The notes under the pieces were generated by a model. The model did not search any database. It worked only from the letters and a program-made list of their open reading frames with translations, and was not told where the DNA came from. Position numbers and translations under genes: made by a program. Positions 15,919-23,471 of a DNA stretch of 42,385 nucleotides are shown here, piece by piece. This DNA is from ZC4RG30 sp964632365 (GTDB taxonomy: Bacteria; Pseudomonadota; Gammaproteobacteria; Steroidobacterales; Steroidobacteraceae). Location of the stretch: NCBI GenBank assembly GCA_964632365.1, contig CAZWDR010000008.1:1-42385 (forward strand). Reading direction: 5' to 3'. The number at the start of each line of letters is the position of its first letter. Positions within the stretch are counted from its first letter, which is position 1.

Positions 15919-17052
15919 CTAACGGCCCGTCTTGAAGCGCGTCCAGGTGCGCGTCAGCTCGCGGGTGAACTCCGGGCTCTCCGGCTTGTCGGCCACCAGC
16001 TTCGCGGCGACCTCGGCCGGCGGATAGATGCTCGGGTTGTTCTTCACCTCTTCGGACAGCAGCGGCTGCGCCGCGGCATTGCCGGTGGCATAGGCGATGT
16101 AGTCGGAGTTCTTCGCCGCCACATCGGCGCGCAGCAGGAAGTCGATGAACAGGTGCGCGTTCTTCACGTGCGCCGCATCCACCGGGATCGCGAGCTGGTC
16201 GAAGAACTGCACCGCGCCCTCCTTCGGGATGTTGTAGGCGACGGTGAATGGCTTGCCGGCCTCCTCGGCACGCGCGGCCGCCTGGAACACGTCACCCGAC
16301 CAGCCCAGCACCAGGCAGCGCTCGCCGTTGGCCAGCTGGTCGATGTAGGCGGAGGACTCGATGGTGCGGATGTAGGGGCGGATCTTCATCAGCACTTCTT
16401 CGGCGGCCTTCAGGTCTTCGGGCTTCTCGCTGTTCGCGTCGCGGCCGAGATAGATCAGCACGGTGCCGACCACCTCGCTGGGCGCGTCGAGGATCGACAC
16501 GCCGCACTTCTGGAAATTCTTCACCACGTCCGGGTCATAGAACATCGCGAAGCTGTCGAGTGGCGCGTTCGGCATGGCCTCGGCGATGCGCTCGGGGATG
16601 TGCGCGATGCCCGACGTGCCCCACATGTAGTTCACTGAGTATTCGTTGCCCGGATCGAGCGCCTCGAGCGTCTTCAGGATGGCCGGATCGTTGTTGCCAT
16701 AGTTGGTCAGCAGCGACCTGTCGAGCTTCTGGAAGATGCCGGCCTGGATCTGCCGGGCCATGAACGACGCGGAGGGCACCACCACGTCGTAGCCGGTGCG
16801 GCCGGCCAGCAGCTTGGTCTCGAGCATCTCGTTGGAGTCGCCAACTTCATAGTTGACCTTGATGCCCGTCTCGGACTCGAACTGCTCGATCAGGCTGGGC
16901 TCGATGTAGTCGGACCAGTTCCAGACGTTCAGCACCTTCTCGGCATCGGTGTCGACCGAGGACGCGGCGTCGGAGGTGGCAGGCCGGTCGCCGCAGGCAG
17001 CCAGCAGCCCGGCGACGGCGAGGACGGTGAGCGAACGCATTGGCACGGGCAT
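15919..17052 (-). CDS. potF: Polyamine-binding protein PotF/SpuD-like, predicted lipoprotein
   Basis: This is the substrate-binding subunit for putrescine or spermidine uptake, 377 residues. Binding-protein signatures include VLNVWNWSDYIEPSLIEQFE, NYEVGDSNEMLETKLLAGRT, GYDVVVPSASFMARQIQAG and the NYMWGTSGIAHIPERI stretch. The N-terminus ends in LLAAC with Cys at residue 20 and Gly-Asp after it, a lipobox. The usual proteobacterial PotF is a soluble periplasmic protein with an ordinary signal peptide. The Asp at +2 raises the possibility of retention on the inner membrane. The ATG at 17052 has GAGG seven bases upstream; the in-frame ATG at 17040 is an alternative. Confidence 0.93.
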   Translation of the reverse strand: MPVPMRSLTVLAVAGLLAACGDRPATSDAASSVDTDAEKVLNVWNWSDYIEPSLIEQFESETGIKVNYEVGDSNEMLETKLLAGRTGYDVVVPSASFMARQIQAGIFQKLDRSLLTNYGNNDPAILKTLEALDPGNEYSVNYMWGTSGIAHIPERIAEAMPNAPLDSFAMFYDPDVVKNFQKCGVSILDAPSEVVGTVLIYLGRDANSEKPEDLKAAEEVLMKIRPYIRTIESSAYIDQLANGERCLVLGWSGDVFQAAARAEEAGKPFTVAYNIPKEGAVQFFDQLAIPVDAAHVKNAHLFIDFLLRADVAAKNSDYIAYATGNAAAQPLLSEEVKNNPSIYPPAEVAAKLVADKPESPEFTRELTRTWTRFKTGR

Positions 17053-17089
17053 GGCGGATCCTCTTGGAGGCGGCGGTCGGATGCGGCAG

Positions 17090-17104
17090 CGGCCCGGCGG
17101 GCCG
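17090..17104 (-). other. GC-rich stem-loop between spuC and potF
   Basis: CGGCCC-GGC-GGGCCG is a perfect six-pair hairpin, flanked by a further GCGG/CCGC pairing. It lies in the 62-base gap between the spuC stop and the potF ATG inside the gene train. There is no T-run, so it is not a classical terminator. It could stabilise the downstream or upstream mRNA segment, which would adjust binding-protein levels. Confidence 0.4.
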
Positions 17105-17114
17105 TTCCGCGCAA

Positions 17115-18494
17115 CTATATCCAGCCGTCCTGCCTGAGACCAGAGAGTGTCAGGTCGAGCGTGCGACGGGCCTTCTCCACCAGCTCGTCGACCTGTTCGC
17201 GGGTGATGACCAGCGGCGGCGCGATGATCATCGTGTCGCGCGTGGCGCGCATCACCAGGCCGTTGAGGATGGCATTGTCGCGGCAGCGCTCACCGACCTT
17301 GCCCCGCGGCTCGAACCACCGGCGCGGGGACTTCGTGTGCACCAGTTCCAGCGCGCCGAACAGGCCCAGCGTGCGCGCCTCCCCCACCAGCGGGTGGTCG
17401 GCGAGCGTCGCCCACTGCGTGGCGAGGTAGGGTCCGATGTCCTCGCGCACCCGCTCCACCAGGCCCTCGCGCTGGATGATGCGCAGGTTCGCCAGCGCCA
17501 CGGCGCTGCAGACCGGATGGGCGGAATAGGTGAAGCCATGCGCCAGCTCGCCGCCGTCGGCGATCAGCCGGCGCGCGACGCGCTCGCCCACCATCACGCC
17601 GCCAATCGGCAGATAGCCGGAGGACAGCGCCTTGGCCATTGTCATCAGGTCCGGTCGCGTGCCGAAATGCTCGCAGCCGAACCACTGGCCGGTGCGGCCG
17701 AAACCGCAGATCACCTCGTCGGAGATCAGCAGGATGCCGTAGCGGTCGCAGATGCGCTGGATCTCCGGCCAGTAGCTGTCGGGCGGGATGATCACGCCGC
17801 CGGCGCCCTGCACCGGCTCGGCGATGAACGCGGCCACGCGTTCCGGACCGTGCTGCAGGATGCAGCCCTCCAGCTCGCGCGCGGCGGCAAGGCCGAACTG
17901 CTCGGGCGACTGACCGGCGCCCTCCTCGAACCAGTACGGCTGCGCGATGTGCGCAAAGTCGGGCAGCGGCGCCAGGCCCTGCTCGTGCATCCACTTCATG
18001 CCGCCGAGGCTGGCGCCGGCGATGGTCGAGCCGTGGTAGCCGTTCCAGCGCCCGATGATCACGGTGCGCTGCGGCTGACCCTCCAGCTGCCAGTAGCGCC
18101 GCGCCATGCGGATCACCGTGTCGACCGACTCGCTGCCCGAGCCGGTGAAGAACACATGCTGGAACTGCGGCGGCGTCAGCTCGGCGAGCTTCGCCGCCAG
18201 CTCGATGGCCGGCGGCGTGCTGCACTGGAAGAAGCTGTTGTAGTAGGGCAGCTCGGCCATCTGCTCGGCCGCCGCCTCGACCAGCTCGCGCCGGCCATAG
18301 CCCACCGCCACGCACCAGAGGCCAGCCATGCCGTCGAGCAGCTCGCGCCCCTCGGCGTCATACAGATAGACCCCCTCGGCGCGCGTGATCACGCGCGTGC
18401 CCCGCTCGCCGAGCAGGCGGGTGTCGGTGAACGGGTGCAGGAAATGCGCGCTGTCCTGCTGCTGCCAGCGGCCGAGCTGTGCGGAGGTCGTCAT
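17115..18494 (-). CDS. spuC: Putrescine-pyruvate aminotransferase SpuC-like
   Basis: This is a class III PLP aminotransferase, 459 residues from the ATG at 18494. Motifs are LLDGMAGLWCVAVGYGRREL, LPYYNSFFQCSTPPAIELAA, FTGSGSESVDTVIRMARRYW, RWNGYHGSTIAGASLGG, ISDEVICGFGRTGQWFGCEH and the PLP-lysine motif MTMAKALSSGYLPIGGVM (Lys288). The family transfers the amino group of putrescine (or cadaverine and spermidine) to pyruvate, giving 4-aminobutanal. The ATG overlaps the last base of the glutamine-synthetase-like stop (TGATG); a GTG one codon upstream is an alternative. The product fits the polyamine neighbourhood. Confidence 0.9.
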   Translation of the reverse strand: MTTSAQLGRWQQQDSAHFLHPFTDTRLLGERGTRVITRAEGVYLYDAEGRELLDGMAGLWCVAVGYGRRELVEAAAEQMAELPYYNSFFQCSTPPAIELAAKLAELTPPQFQHVFFTGSGSESVDTVIRMARRYWQLEGQPQRTVIIGRWNGYHGSTIAGASLGGMKWMHEQGLAPLPDFAHIAQPYWFEEGAGQSPEQFGLAAARELEGCILQHGPERVAAFIAEPVQGAGGVIIPPDSYWPEIQRICDRYGILLISDEVICGFGRTGQWFGCEHFGTRPDLMTMAKALSSGYLPIGGVMVGERVARRLIADGGELAHGFTYSAHPVCSAVALANLRIIQREGLVERVREDIGPYLATQWATLADHPLVGEARTLGLFGALELVHTKSPRRWFEPRGKVGERCRDNAILNGLVMRATRDTMIIAPPLVITREQVDELVEKARRTLDLTLSGLRQDGWI

Positions 18495-19834
18495 CACACG
18501 TTCAGCAGCAGGTGCTCGCGTTCCCAGGAGCTGATCACCTGCATGAAGACCTCGCTCTCGGCCTCCTTCACGATGGTGAAGGCCGCCACGAAGGGTTCGC
18601 CCAGCAGCTGGATCAGCTCGCGGCTCTCGCGCAGGTTGCGCAGCGCGGAGTCCAGCGAGCGCGGCAGCGAGAACGGCAGGTCGTGCGCGCTGCCGGTGAT
18701 CGGGTCGGAGGGCTTCAGGTTCTCCACCATGCCGAGGTAGCCGCAGGCCAGCGAGGCGGCGATCGCAAGATAGGGGTTCGCATCGGCGCCGCCGACGCGG
18801 TTCTCCACGCGGCGGTCATTGGGCGCGGACACCGGCACACGCAGGCCGGCGGTGCGGTTGTCGTAACCCCACTGCACGTTGATCGGCGCGAGCTGGTCAC
18901 GGGTGATGCGCCGGTAGGAATTCACGTTCGGCGCGAACAGCGCCATCGCCGCCGGCAGGTATTTCTGCAGTCCCGCGATGTGCGCGAAGAACAGGTGCGA
19001 GGGCGTGCCGTCCGGGTTGCTGAACACATTCTGGCGCGTCTGCCGGTCGAGGATGCTCTGGTGGATGTGCATCGCGCTGCCCGGCTCGCGTCCGTGCGGC
19101 TTGGCCATGAACGTGGTGTACATCTTGTGCCGCAGCGCCGCCTCGCGCGCGGTGCGCTTGAACAGGAAGGCCTGGTCGGCAAGGTCCAGCGGATTGCCGT
19201 GCAGCAGGTTGATCTCCATCTGCGCCGGGCCGTCCTCGTGGATCAGCGTGTCGATCTCGATGTCCTGCGCCTCGCAGAAGGCATAGATGTCGTCGAACAG
19301 CGGATCGAACTCGTTCACCGCCGCGATGCTGTAGCTCTGCCGTCCCGGCTCGGCGCGGCCGGAGCGCCCCACCGGCGGCTTCAGCGGATAGTCCGCGTCC
19401 ACGTTCGGCTCGATCAGGTAGAACTCCAGCTCCGGCGCCACCACCGGCTCCCAGCCGCGCAGCGCGTACAGCTCGAGCACATGGCGCAGCACCTGCCGCG
19501 GCGCCATCGTCACGTGGCGCCCGTCCGAGTAGTAGCAGTCGTGGATCACCTGCGCGGTGGGCTCGGCCGTCCACGGCACCACGCGCACGGTGCGCGTGTC
19601 CGGCTTCAGCACGATGTCGATCTCGGCCGGGCTCATCGCGCTGCTGGTGTCGACCGGATAATCGCCGGTCACCGTCTGCAGGAAGATGCTCTCGGGCAGC
19701 TTCATGCCTTCGTCGGCGGCAAACTTCTGCGCCGGCATGATCTTGCCGCGCGCGATGCCCGCCATGTCCGGCACGATGGCCTCGACTTCCGAGATGCCGC
19801 GTTCGCGGAAGAACTGGTGGATGTCAGTGGTCAT
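18494..19834 (-). CDS. Glutamylpolyamine synthetase (GS-like, SpuI/PauA type)
   Basis: This is a glutamine-synthetase-fold ligase, 446 residues, that would join glutamate to a polyamine with ATP. Motifs are ISEVEAIVPDMAGIARGKIM, VVAPELEFYLIEPNVDADYP, DTLIHEDGPAQMEINLLHGN, GSAMHIHQSILD, FAPNVNSYRRITRDQLAPIN and NRVGGADANPYLAIAA. The region where ordinary bacterial GlnA carries its adenylylation Tyr reads SAHDLPFSLPRSL with no Tyr, consistent with a catabolic GS-like enzyme. The ATG is four bases after puuD. It sits next to spuC, as in Pseudomonas spu/pau clusters, and is distinct from the second GS-like gene at 20737. Confidence 0.88.
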   Translation of the reverse strand: MTTDIHQFFRERGISEVEAIVPDMAGIARGKIMPAQKFAADEGMKLPESIFLQTVTGDYPVDTSSAMSPAEIDIVLKPDTRTVRVVPWTAEPTAQVIHDCYYSDGRHVTMAPRQVLRHVLELYALRGWEPVVAPELEFYLIEPNVDADYPLKPPVGRSGRAEPGRQSYSIAAVNEFDPLFDDIYAFCEAQDIEIDTLIHEDGPAQMEINLLHGNPLDLADQAFLFKRTAREAALRHKMYTTFMAKPHGREPGSAMHIHQSILDRQTRQNVFSNPDGTPSHLFFAHIAGLQKYLPAAMALFAPNVNSYRRITRDQLAPINVQWGYDNRTAGLRVPVSAPNDRRVENRVGGADANPYLAIAASLACGYLGMVENLKPSDPITGSAHDLPFSLPRSLDSALRNLRESRELIQLLGEPFVAAFTIVKEAESEVFMQVISSWEREHLLLNV

Positions 19835-19838
19835 GGAA

Positions 19839-20603
19839 TCACCTTGGGTCCTTGTCCCTGGCGCGCGCGCGGGCCGCGTCGCCGAATGCGTTGAAAAGTG
19901 CGGTGGAAAACGCGTTCTGTTCCGCCTTCCACTCCGGATGCCATTGCACGGCCAGCGCCAGGCGCTTCGCGCCGGCGACGTGGAAGGCCTCGATCAGGCC
20001 ATCGCCGGCATGGGCCTCGGCCACGAGACCTGCGCCGAGGCGATCGACGCCCTGGTGATGCAGCGAGTTCACCATGATGCGGTCCGTGCCGGCGATGCCG
20101 GCGAGCCGCCCGCCCGGCACCAGCGTCACCGCGTGCGCCGCGCCGTACTGCACATCGAGCGGTTGTGCCGTGTCTTCATGGTGCACGCCCAGCCCCGGCT
20201 GCTCATGCACATGCTGGTGCAACGTGCCGCCGAAGGCCACGTTCATTTCCTGGAATCCGCGGCAGATGCCCAGCACCGGCACGCCGGCGGCGATCGCGCG
20301 CGGGATCAGTGTCAGCGTGGTCGCGTCGCGTTGCGGGTCGTGCAGCGTGCCGGCGCGGCTGGGCGCACCGCCGTAGTGGCGCGGCTCGATGTTCGACGGG
20401 CTGCCCGGAAACAGCAGGCCGTCCAGCGTATCGACCAGCTCCGCGAGACCGAGCTCGTCGCCCAGCGCCGGGATCAGCATCGGCATCGCGCCGGCGGTGC
20501 GCAGCAGCGGCGTGATGTATTTTTCCCCCACCGCATGGAAGGGGTGCGCCCCCAGCATGCGCCGGTCGGCGGGAATACCAATGACGGGACGTCGGGCTGA
20601 CAT
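19839..20603 (-). CDS. puuD: Gamma-glutamyl-GABA hydrolase PuuD
   Basis: PuuD hydrolyses gamma-glutamyl-GABA to GABA and glutamate. From the ATG at 20603 the protein is 254 residues, the same as E. coli PuuD. It is a class I glutamine amidotransferase-like peptidase: the nucleophile lies in VLGICRGFQEMNVAFGGTLH with Cys114, and the His-Glu pair lies in AVQWHPEW. Other family marks are RRPVIGIPADRRM at the start and DGLLFPGSPSNIEPRHYGG. It heads the leftward gene train and is divergent from puuA. The frame is open further upstream, into the puuA gene, but that is a GC-rich artefact. Confidence 0.94.
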   Translation of the reverse strand: MSARRPVIGIPADRRMLGAHPFHAVGEKYITPLLRTAGAMPMLIPALGDELGLAELVDTLDGLLFPGSPSNIEPRHYGGAPSRAGTLHDPQRDATTLTLIPRAIAAGVPVLGICRGFQEMNVAFGGTLHQHVHEQPGLGVHHEDTAQPLDVQYGAAHAVTLVPGGRLAGIAGTDRIMVNSLHHQGVDRLGAGLVAEAHAGDGLIEAFHVAGAKRLALAVQWHPEWKAEQNAFSTALFNAFGDAARARARDKDPR

Positions 20604-20640
20604 GAGAGGATGGGCCCGTCGCGGGCCTCGAAATCGACAA

Positions 20641-20662
20641 GTGTCTGATTTCATTAGAACAC
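20641..20662. promoter_or_regulatory. Imperfect palindrome between divergent puuD and puuA
   Basis: The sequence GTGT-CTGAT ... ATTAG-A-ACAC forms two 9-base arms with one inserted base and one mismatch. It is the only AT-rich patch in the 133-base puuD-puuA gap. It is placed where an operator for both directions would be expected. No PuuR-like gene is in the window, so the binding factor is unknown. Confidence 0.35.
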
Positions 20663-20721
20663 AGGCGCGGGTGCCGTTGCTCGCCCACCGACGGGGCCGG
20701 ACCCTAAGCCATTGAATCCCA

Positions 20722-20730
20722 TGGTGTAAT
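20722..20730 (+). promoter_or_regulatory. Extended -10 promoter of puuA giving a leaderless start
   Basis: TG-G-TGTAAT matches the extended -10 element TGnTATAAT at all but one base. No good -35 lies 17 bases upstream, which an extended -10 can tolerate. Counting seven bases from the end of the hexamer puts the start of transcription at 20737, the A of the puuA ATG. Confidence 0.5.
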
Positions 20731-20736
20731 GTGCAG

Positions 20737-22101
20737 ATGCAGCAAGAACTGGAAGCCTTCCTGGCCGCGCACCCGCAAGTCCGATTCATCGACCTGCTGC
20801 TGCACGACCTGAATGGCGTCGACCGCGGCAAGCGCATCGATGTGGGCAGCGTCCGGCAGGTGTTCGCGCAGGGGCTACTGCTGCCGGGCTCGATGTTCGC
20901 GCTCGACGTGCCGGGCGCCACCGTGCAGGCCACGGGCCTGGGTTTCGACGAGGGCGATGCCGACCGTCCCTGCCTGCCGGTTCCCGGCACGCTGTTGGAG
21001 GTGCCCTGGCAGGACCATGGCGTCGCGCAGGCGCAGATCACCATGCACGAGCGCGATGGCCGTCCCTTCCGTTCCGATCCGCGGCACCTGCTGCAGCGGG
21101 TGCTGGCGCGCTTCGCGCCGCTGGGACTGACGCCGGTGGTCGCGATCGAGCTGGAGTTCTACCTGATCGACCGCGCGCTGGATGCAACCGGGCTGCCGCA
21201 GCCCCCGCCCTCGCCGCTGACCGGGCGGCGCGAGTACCGCACGCAGATCAACTCGATGCTCGACCTCGACGCGTGCTCCGCGGTGCTGGCCGGCATCGAC
21301 CATGCCTGCCAGGTGCAAGGCGTGCCCTCGACCACGGCGCTGGCCGAATACGGCCCCGGGCAGTACGAGGTGAACCTGACGCATCGCGCCGATGCGCTGG
21401 CCGCCTGCGATGAAGCCGCGCGCTTCCGCCGCATCGTCAAGTGCGTCGCGCGCCACCATGGCATGGAGGCCACCTTCCTCGCCAAGCCCTATGCGGACAT
21501 GGCCGGCAGCGGCCTGCACCTGCATGTGAACCTCATCGATGCGGCCGGCCGCAATGTGTTCGCCGACGCCGACCCGCTCGGCAGTCGGCTGATGCGCCAC
21601 GCCGCCGCGGGGTTGCTCGCGACGATGGCCGATGGCATGGCCATCTTCGCGCCGCAGGCGAACTCGTGGCGGCGCTTCTGCAGCGAGTCCTATGTGCCGC
21701 TGACGGCGGACTGGTCGGTGAACAACCGCGGCGCGGCGCTGCGCGTACCCGTCAGCGATGCCGCCACACGGCGCCTCGAACACCGCGTCGCAGGCGCCGA
21801 CGCGAATCCCTATCTGGTCACCAGCTGGGTGCTGGGTGGCCTGCTCGAAGGCCTCGCCGCGCAGCGCAGCCCGCCGGCTCCGGTCGATGGCAACCTGTAC
21901 CGCGATGGCAGCGCGCAGGGTGAACTGCTGCCCTGCTACTGGCCCGAAGCGCTGGCCCGCTTCGAAGCGAGCCAGTTCGCGCGCGACTTGCTCGGCGAGG
22001 ACCTGCACCGGCTTTACGCACTGGTGAAGCGGCGCGAACTGCAGGACTTCAGCCGCATCGTCACGCCGGGCGAGATCGCCTGCCTGCTGCCGGCGATCTG
22101 A
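20737..22101 (+). CDS. puuA: Gamma-glutamylputrescine synthetase PuuA
   Basis: PuuA ligates glutamate to putrescine using ATP, the first step of the gamma-glutamyl route. The protein is 454 residues from the ATG at 20737; a GTG at 20731 adds two. It resembles E. coli PuuA more than the neighbour at 18494 does: VRFIDLLLHDLNGVDRGKRI, then LLPGSMFALDVPG, VVAIELEFYLIDRALDATGL, ALAEYGPGQYEVNLTHRADA, AGSGLHLHVNLIDAAGRNVF and HRVAGADANPYLVTSWVLGG. No Shine-Dalgarno precedes the ATG. puuB follows after 12 bases in the same frame. Presence of two GS-like ligases suggests division by substrate. Confidence 0.9.
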   Translation: MQQELEAFLAAHPQVRFIDLLLHDLNGVDRGKRIDVGSVRQVFAQGLLLPGSMFALDVPGATVQATGLGFDEGDADRPCLPVPGTLLEVPWQDHGVAQAQITMHERDGRPFRSDPRHLLQRVLARFAPLGLTPVVAIELEFYLIDRALDATGLPQPPPSPLTGRREYRTQINSMLDLDACSAVLAGIDHACQVQGVPSTTALAEYGPGQYEVNLTHRADALAACDEAARFRRIVKCVARHHGMEATFLAKPYADMAGSGLHLHVNLIDAAGRNVFADADPLGSRLMRHAAAGLLATMADGMAIFAPQANSWRRFCSESYVPLTADWSVNNRGAALRVPVSDAATRRLEHRVAGADANPYLVTSWVLGGLLEGLAAQRSPPAPVDGNLYRDGSAQGELLPCYWPEALARFEASQFARDLLGEDLHRLYALVKRRELQDFSRIVTPGEIACLLPAI

Positions 22102-22113
22102 ACGGGTCCACAC

Positions 22114-23385
22114 TTGAACACCTCGTGGTATCACGCCTCGCTGTCGCAAGCCGCGCCACAGCCACCGCTGGAAGGTTCCGCCAGCTGTGACGTCGGCGTC
22201 GTCGGCGGCGGCATTGCAGGGCTCTCCGCCGCGCTGCACCTCGCGGGCCGCGGCTATCGCGTGACCCTGCTCGAAGCCGAGCAGATCGGCTGGGGTGCCT
22301 CCGGTCGCAGCGGCGCACAGGCCATCTTCGGCATCGCCGCCCCGCAGGAAAAGCTCGTCGCGCTGGTGGGAGCCGCGGACGCCCGCCGCATCTGGGACCT
22401 GTCGATCGAGGCATTGGCGCTGATGCGCGCGCTGATCGCCACCCACGCCATCGACTGCGACTATGTCGCAGGCCAGATGCACGTCGCGATCAAGCCCCGC
22501 CAGCGCGCCGAGCTGGCCGCATGGCACGAGTCGCTGCAGCGTGAATATGGCTACCACAGTGTGTCACTGCTCGATGCCGCCGCCACGCAGCGCCTGGTCG
22601 CCAGCGAGCGCTACATCGCCGGCCTGCACGATTCCAACAGCGGCCACCTGCATCCACTCAAGTACGTGCGCGGCCTGGCCGCCGCCGCACTGCGCGCCGG
22701 CGTGACGATCCATGAACGCAGCCGCGCGCTGCATTACCGGCGACACAACCAGACCCTGCAGCTGATCACACAGACGGGCGCACTCACCTGCCGCCAGATC
22801 GTGTTCGCCGGCAATGCGTGGCTGGGACGCACGGCGCCGGCGCTGGCCCGCCGCATCATGCCGGTGAGCACCTACATCGTCGCCACCGAACCCCTGGGCG
22901 AAGCCACCGCCCGCGCGCTGCTGCCACAGAACACCGCGATCACCGACATCAACTGGATCCTGGATTATTTCCGCCGCAGCGCCGATCACCGGCTGCTGTT
23001 CGGCGGACGCGTCAGCTACTCGGCGCTGGATGCGTTCGATTCGGCCGAGGCCACCCGCAGACGCATGGCGCGCGTGTTCCCGCAGCTGAAGGACGTGGGC
23101 ATTTCGCACGCCTGGGGCGGCTATGTGGACATCACGCTCAACCGTGCACCGGACTTCGGGCGCATCGAGCCGGATGTCTACTACCTGCAGGGCTTCTCCG
23201 GCCACGGCATCGCGTTGACTGGCCTGGCCGGCAAACTGGTCGCCGAGGCGATTGCAGGAGAGGCCGAGCGCTTCGACGTCATTGCACGGATTCCGCATCG
23301 GCCATTTCCCGGTGGCCTGCTGCTGCGGCGCCCCGCGCTGGTGCTCGCGATGCTGTATTACCGGCTGAAGGACCTGTTGCCCTAG
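22114..23385 (+). CDS. puuB: Gamma-glutamylputrescine oxidase PuuB (TTG start)
   Basis: This is an FAD-dependent amine oxidase of the DAO family, 423 residues, that oxidises gamma-glutamylputrescine to the aldehyde. The N-terminal dinucleotide fold is CDVGVVGGGIAGLSAALHLA, followed by VTLLEAEQIGWGASGRSG. Further PuuB marks are HAIDCDYVAGQMHVAI, GHLHPLKYVRGLAA, NWILDYFRRSADHRLLFGGR and VYYLQGFSGHGIALTGLAGK. The start is a TTG: an in-frame stop (the puuA stop itself) lies 12 bases upstream, and no ATG or GTG occurs before the FAD motif. It is coupled to puuA. Confidence 0.93.
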   Translation: MNTSWYHASLSQAAPQPPLEGSASCDVGVVGGGIAGLSAALHLAGRGYRVTLLEAEQIGWGASGRSGAQAIFGIAAPQEKLVALVGAADARRIWDLSIEALALMRALIATHAIDCDYVAGQMHVAIKPRQRAELAAWHESLQREYGYHSVSLLDAAATQRLVASERYIAGLHDSNSGHLHPLKYVRGLAAAALRAGVTIHERSRALHYRRHNQTLQLITQTGALTCRQIVFAGNAWLGRTAPALARRIMPVSTYIVATEPLGEATARALLPQNTAITDINWILDYFRRSADHRLLFGGRVSYSALDAFDSAEATRRRMARVFPQLKDVGISHAWGGYVDITLNRAPDFGRIEPDVYYLQGFSGHGIALTGLAGKLVAEAIAGEAERFDVIARIPHRPFPGGLLLRRPALVLAMLYYRLKDLLP

Positions 23386-23471
23386 GCAGCCACGGAGGAT
23401 TCACCTCCGGCCCGATGTGCCAGGGCACAGGGACCTGCATCGTGCGGCCACGTTGTGTAAGGTCCTGAAGG

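Noticed and set aside
20604..21044. Upstream extension of the puuD frame
   Set aside because: It runs antisense through the start of puuA. The ATG at 20603 gives exactly the PuuD length.
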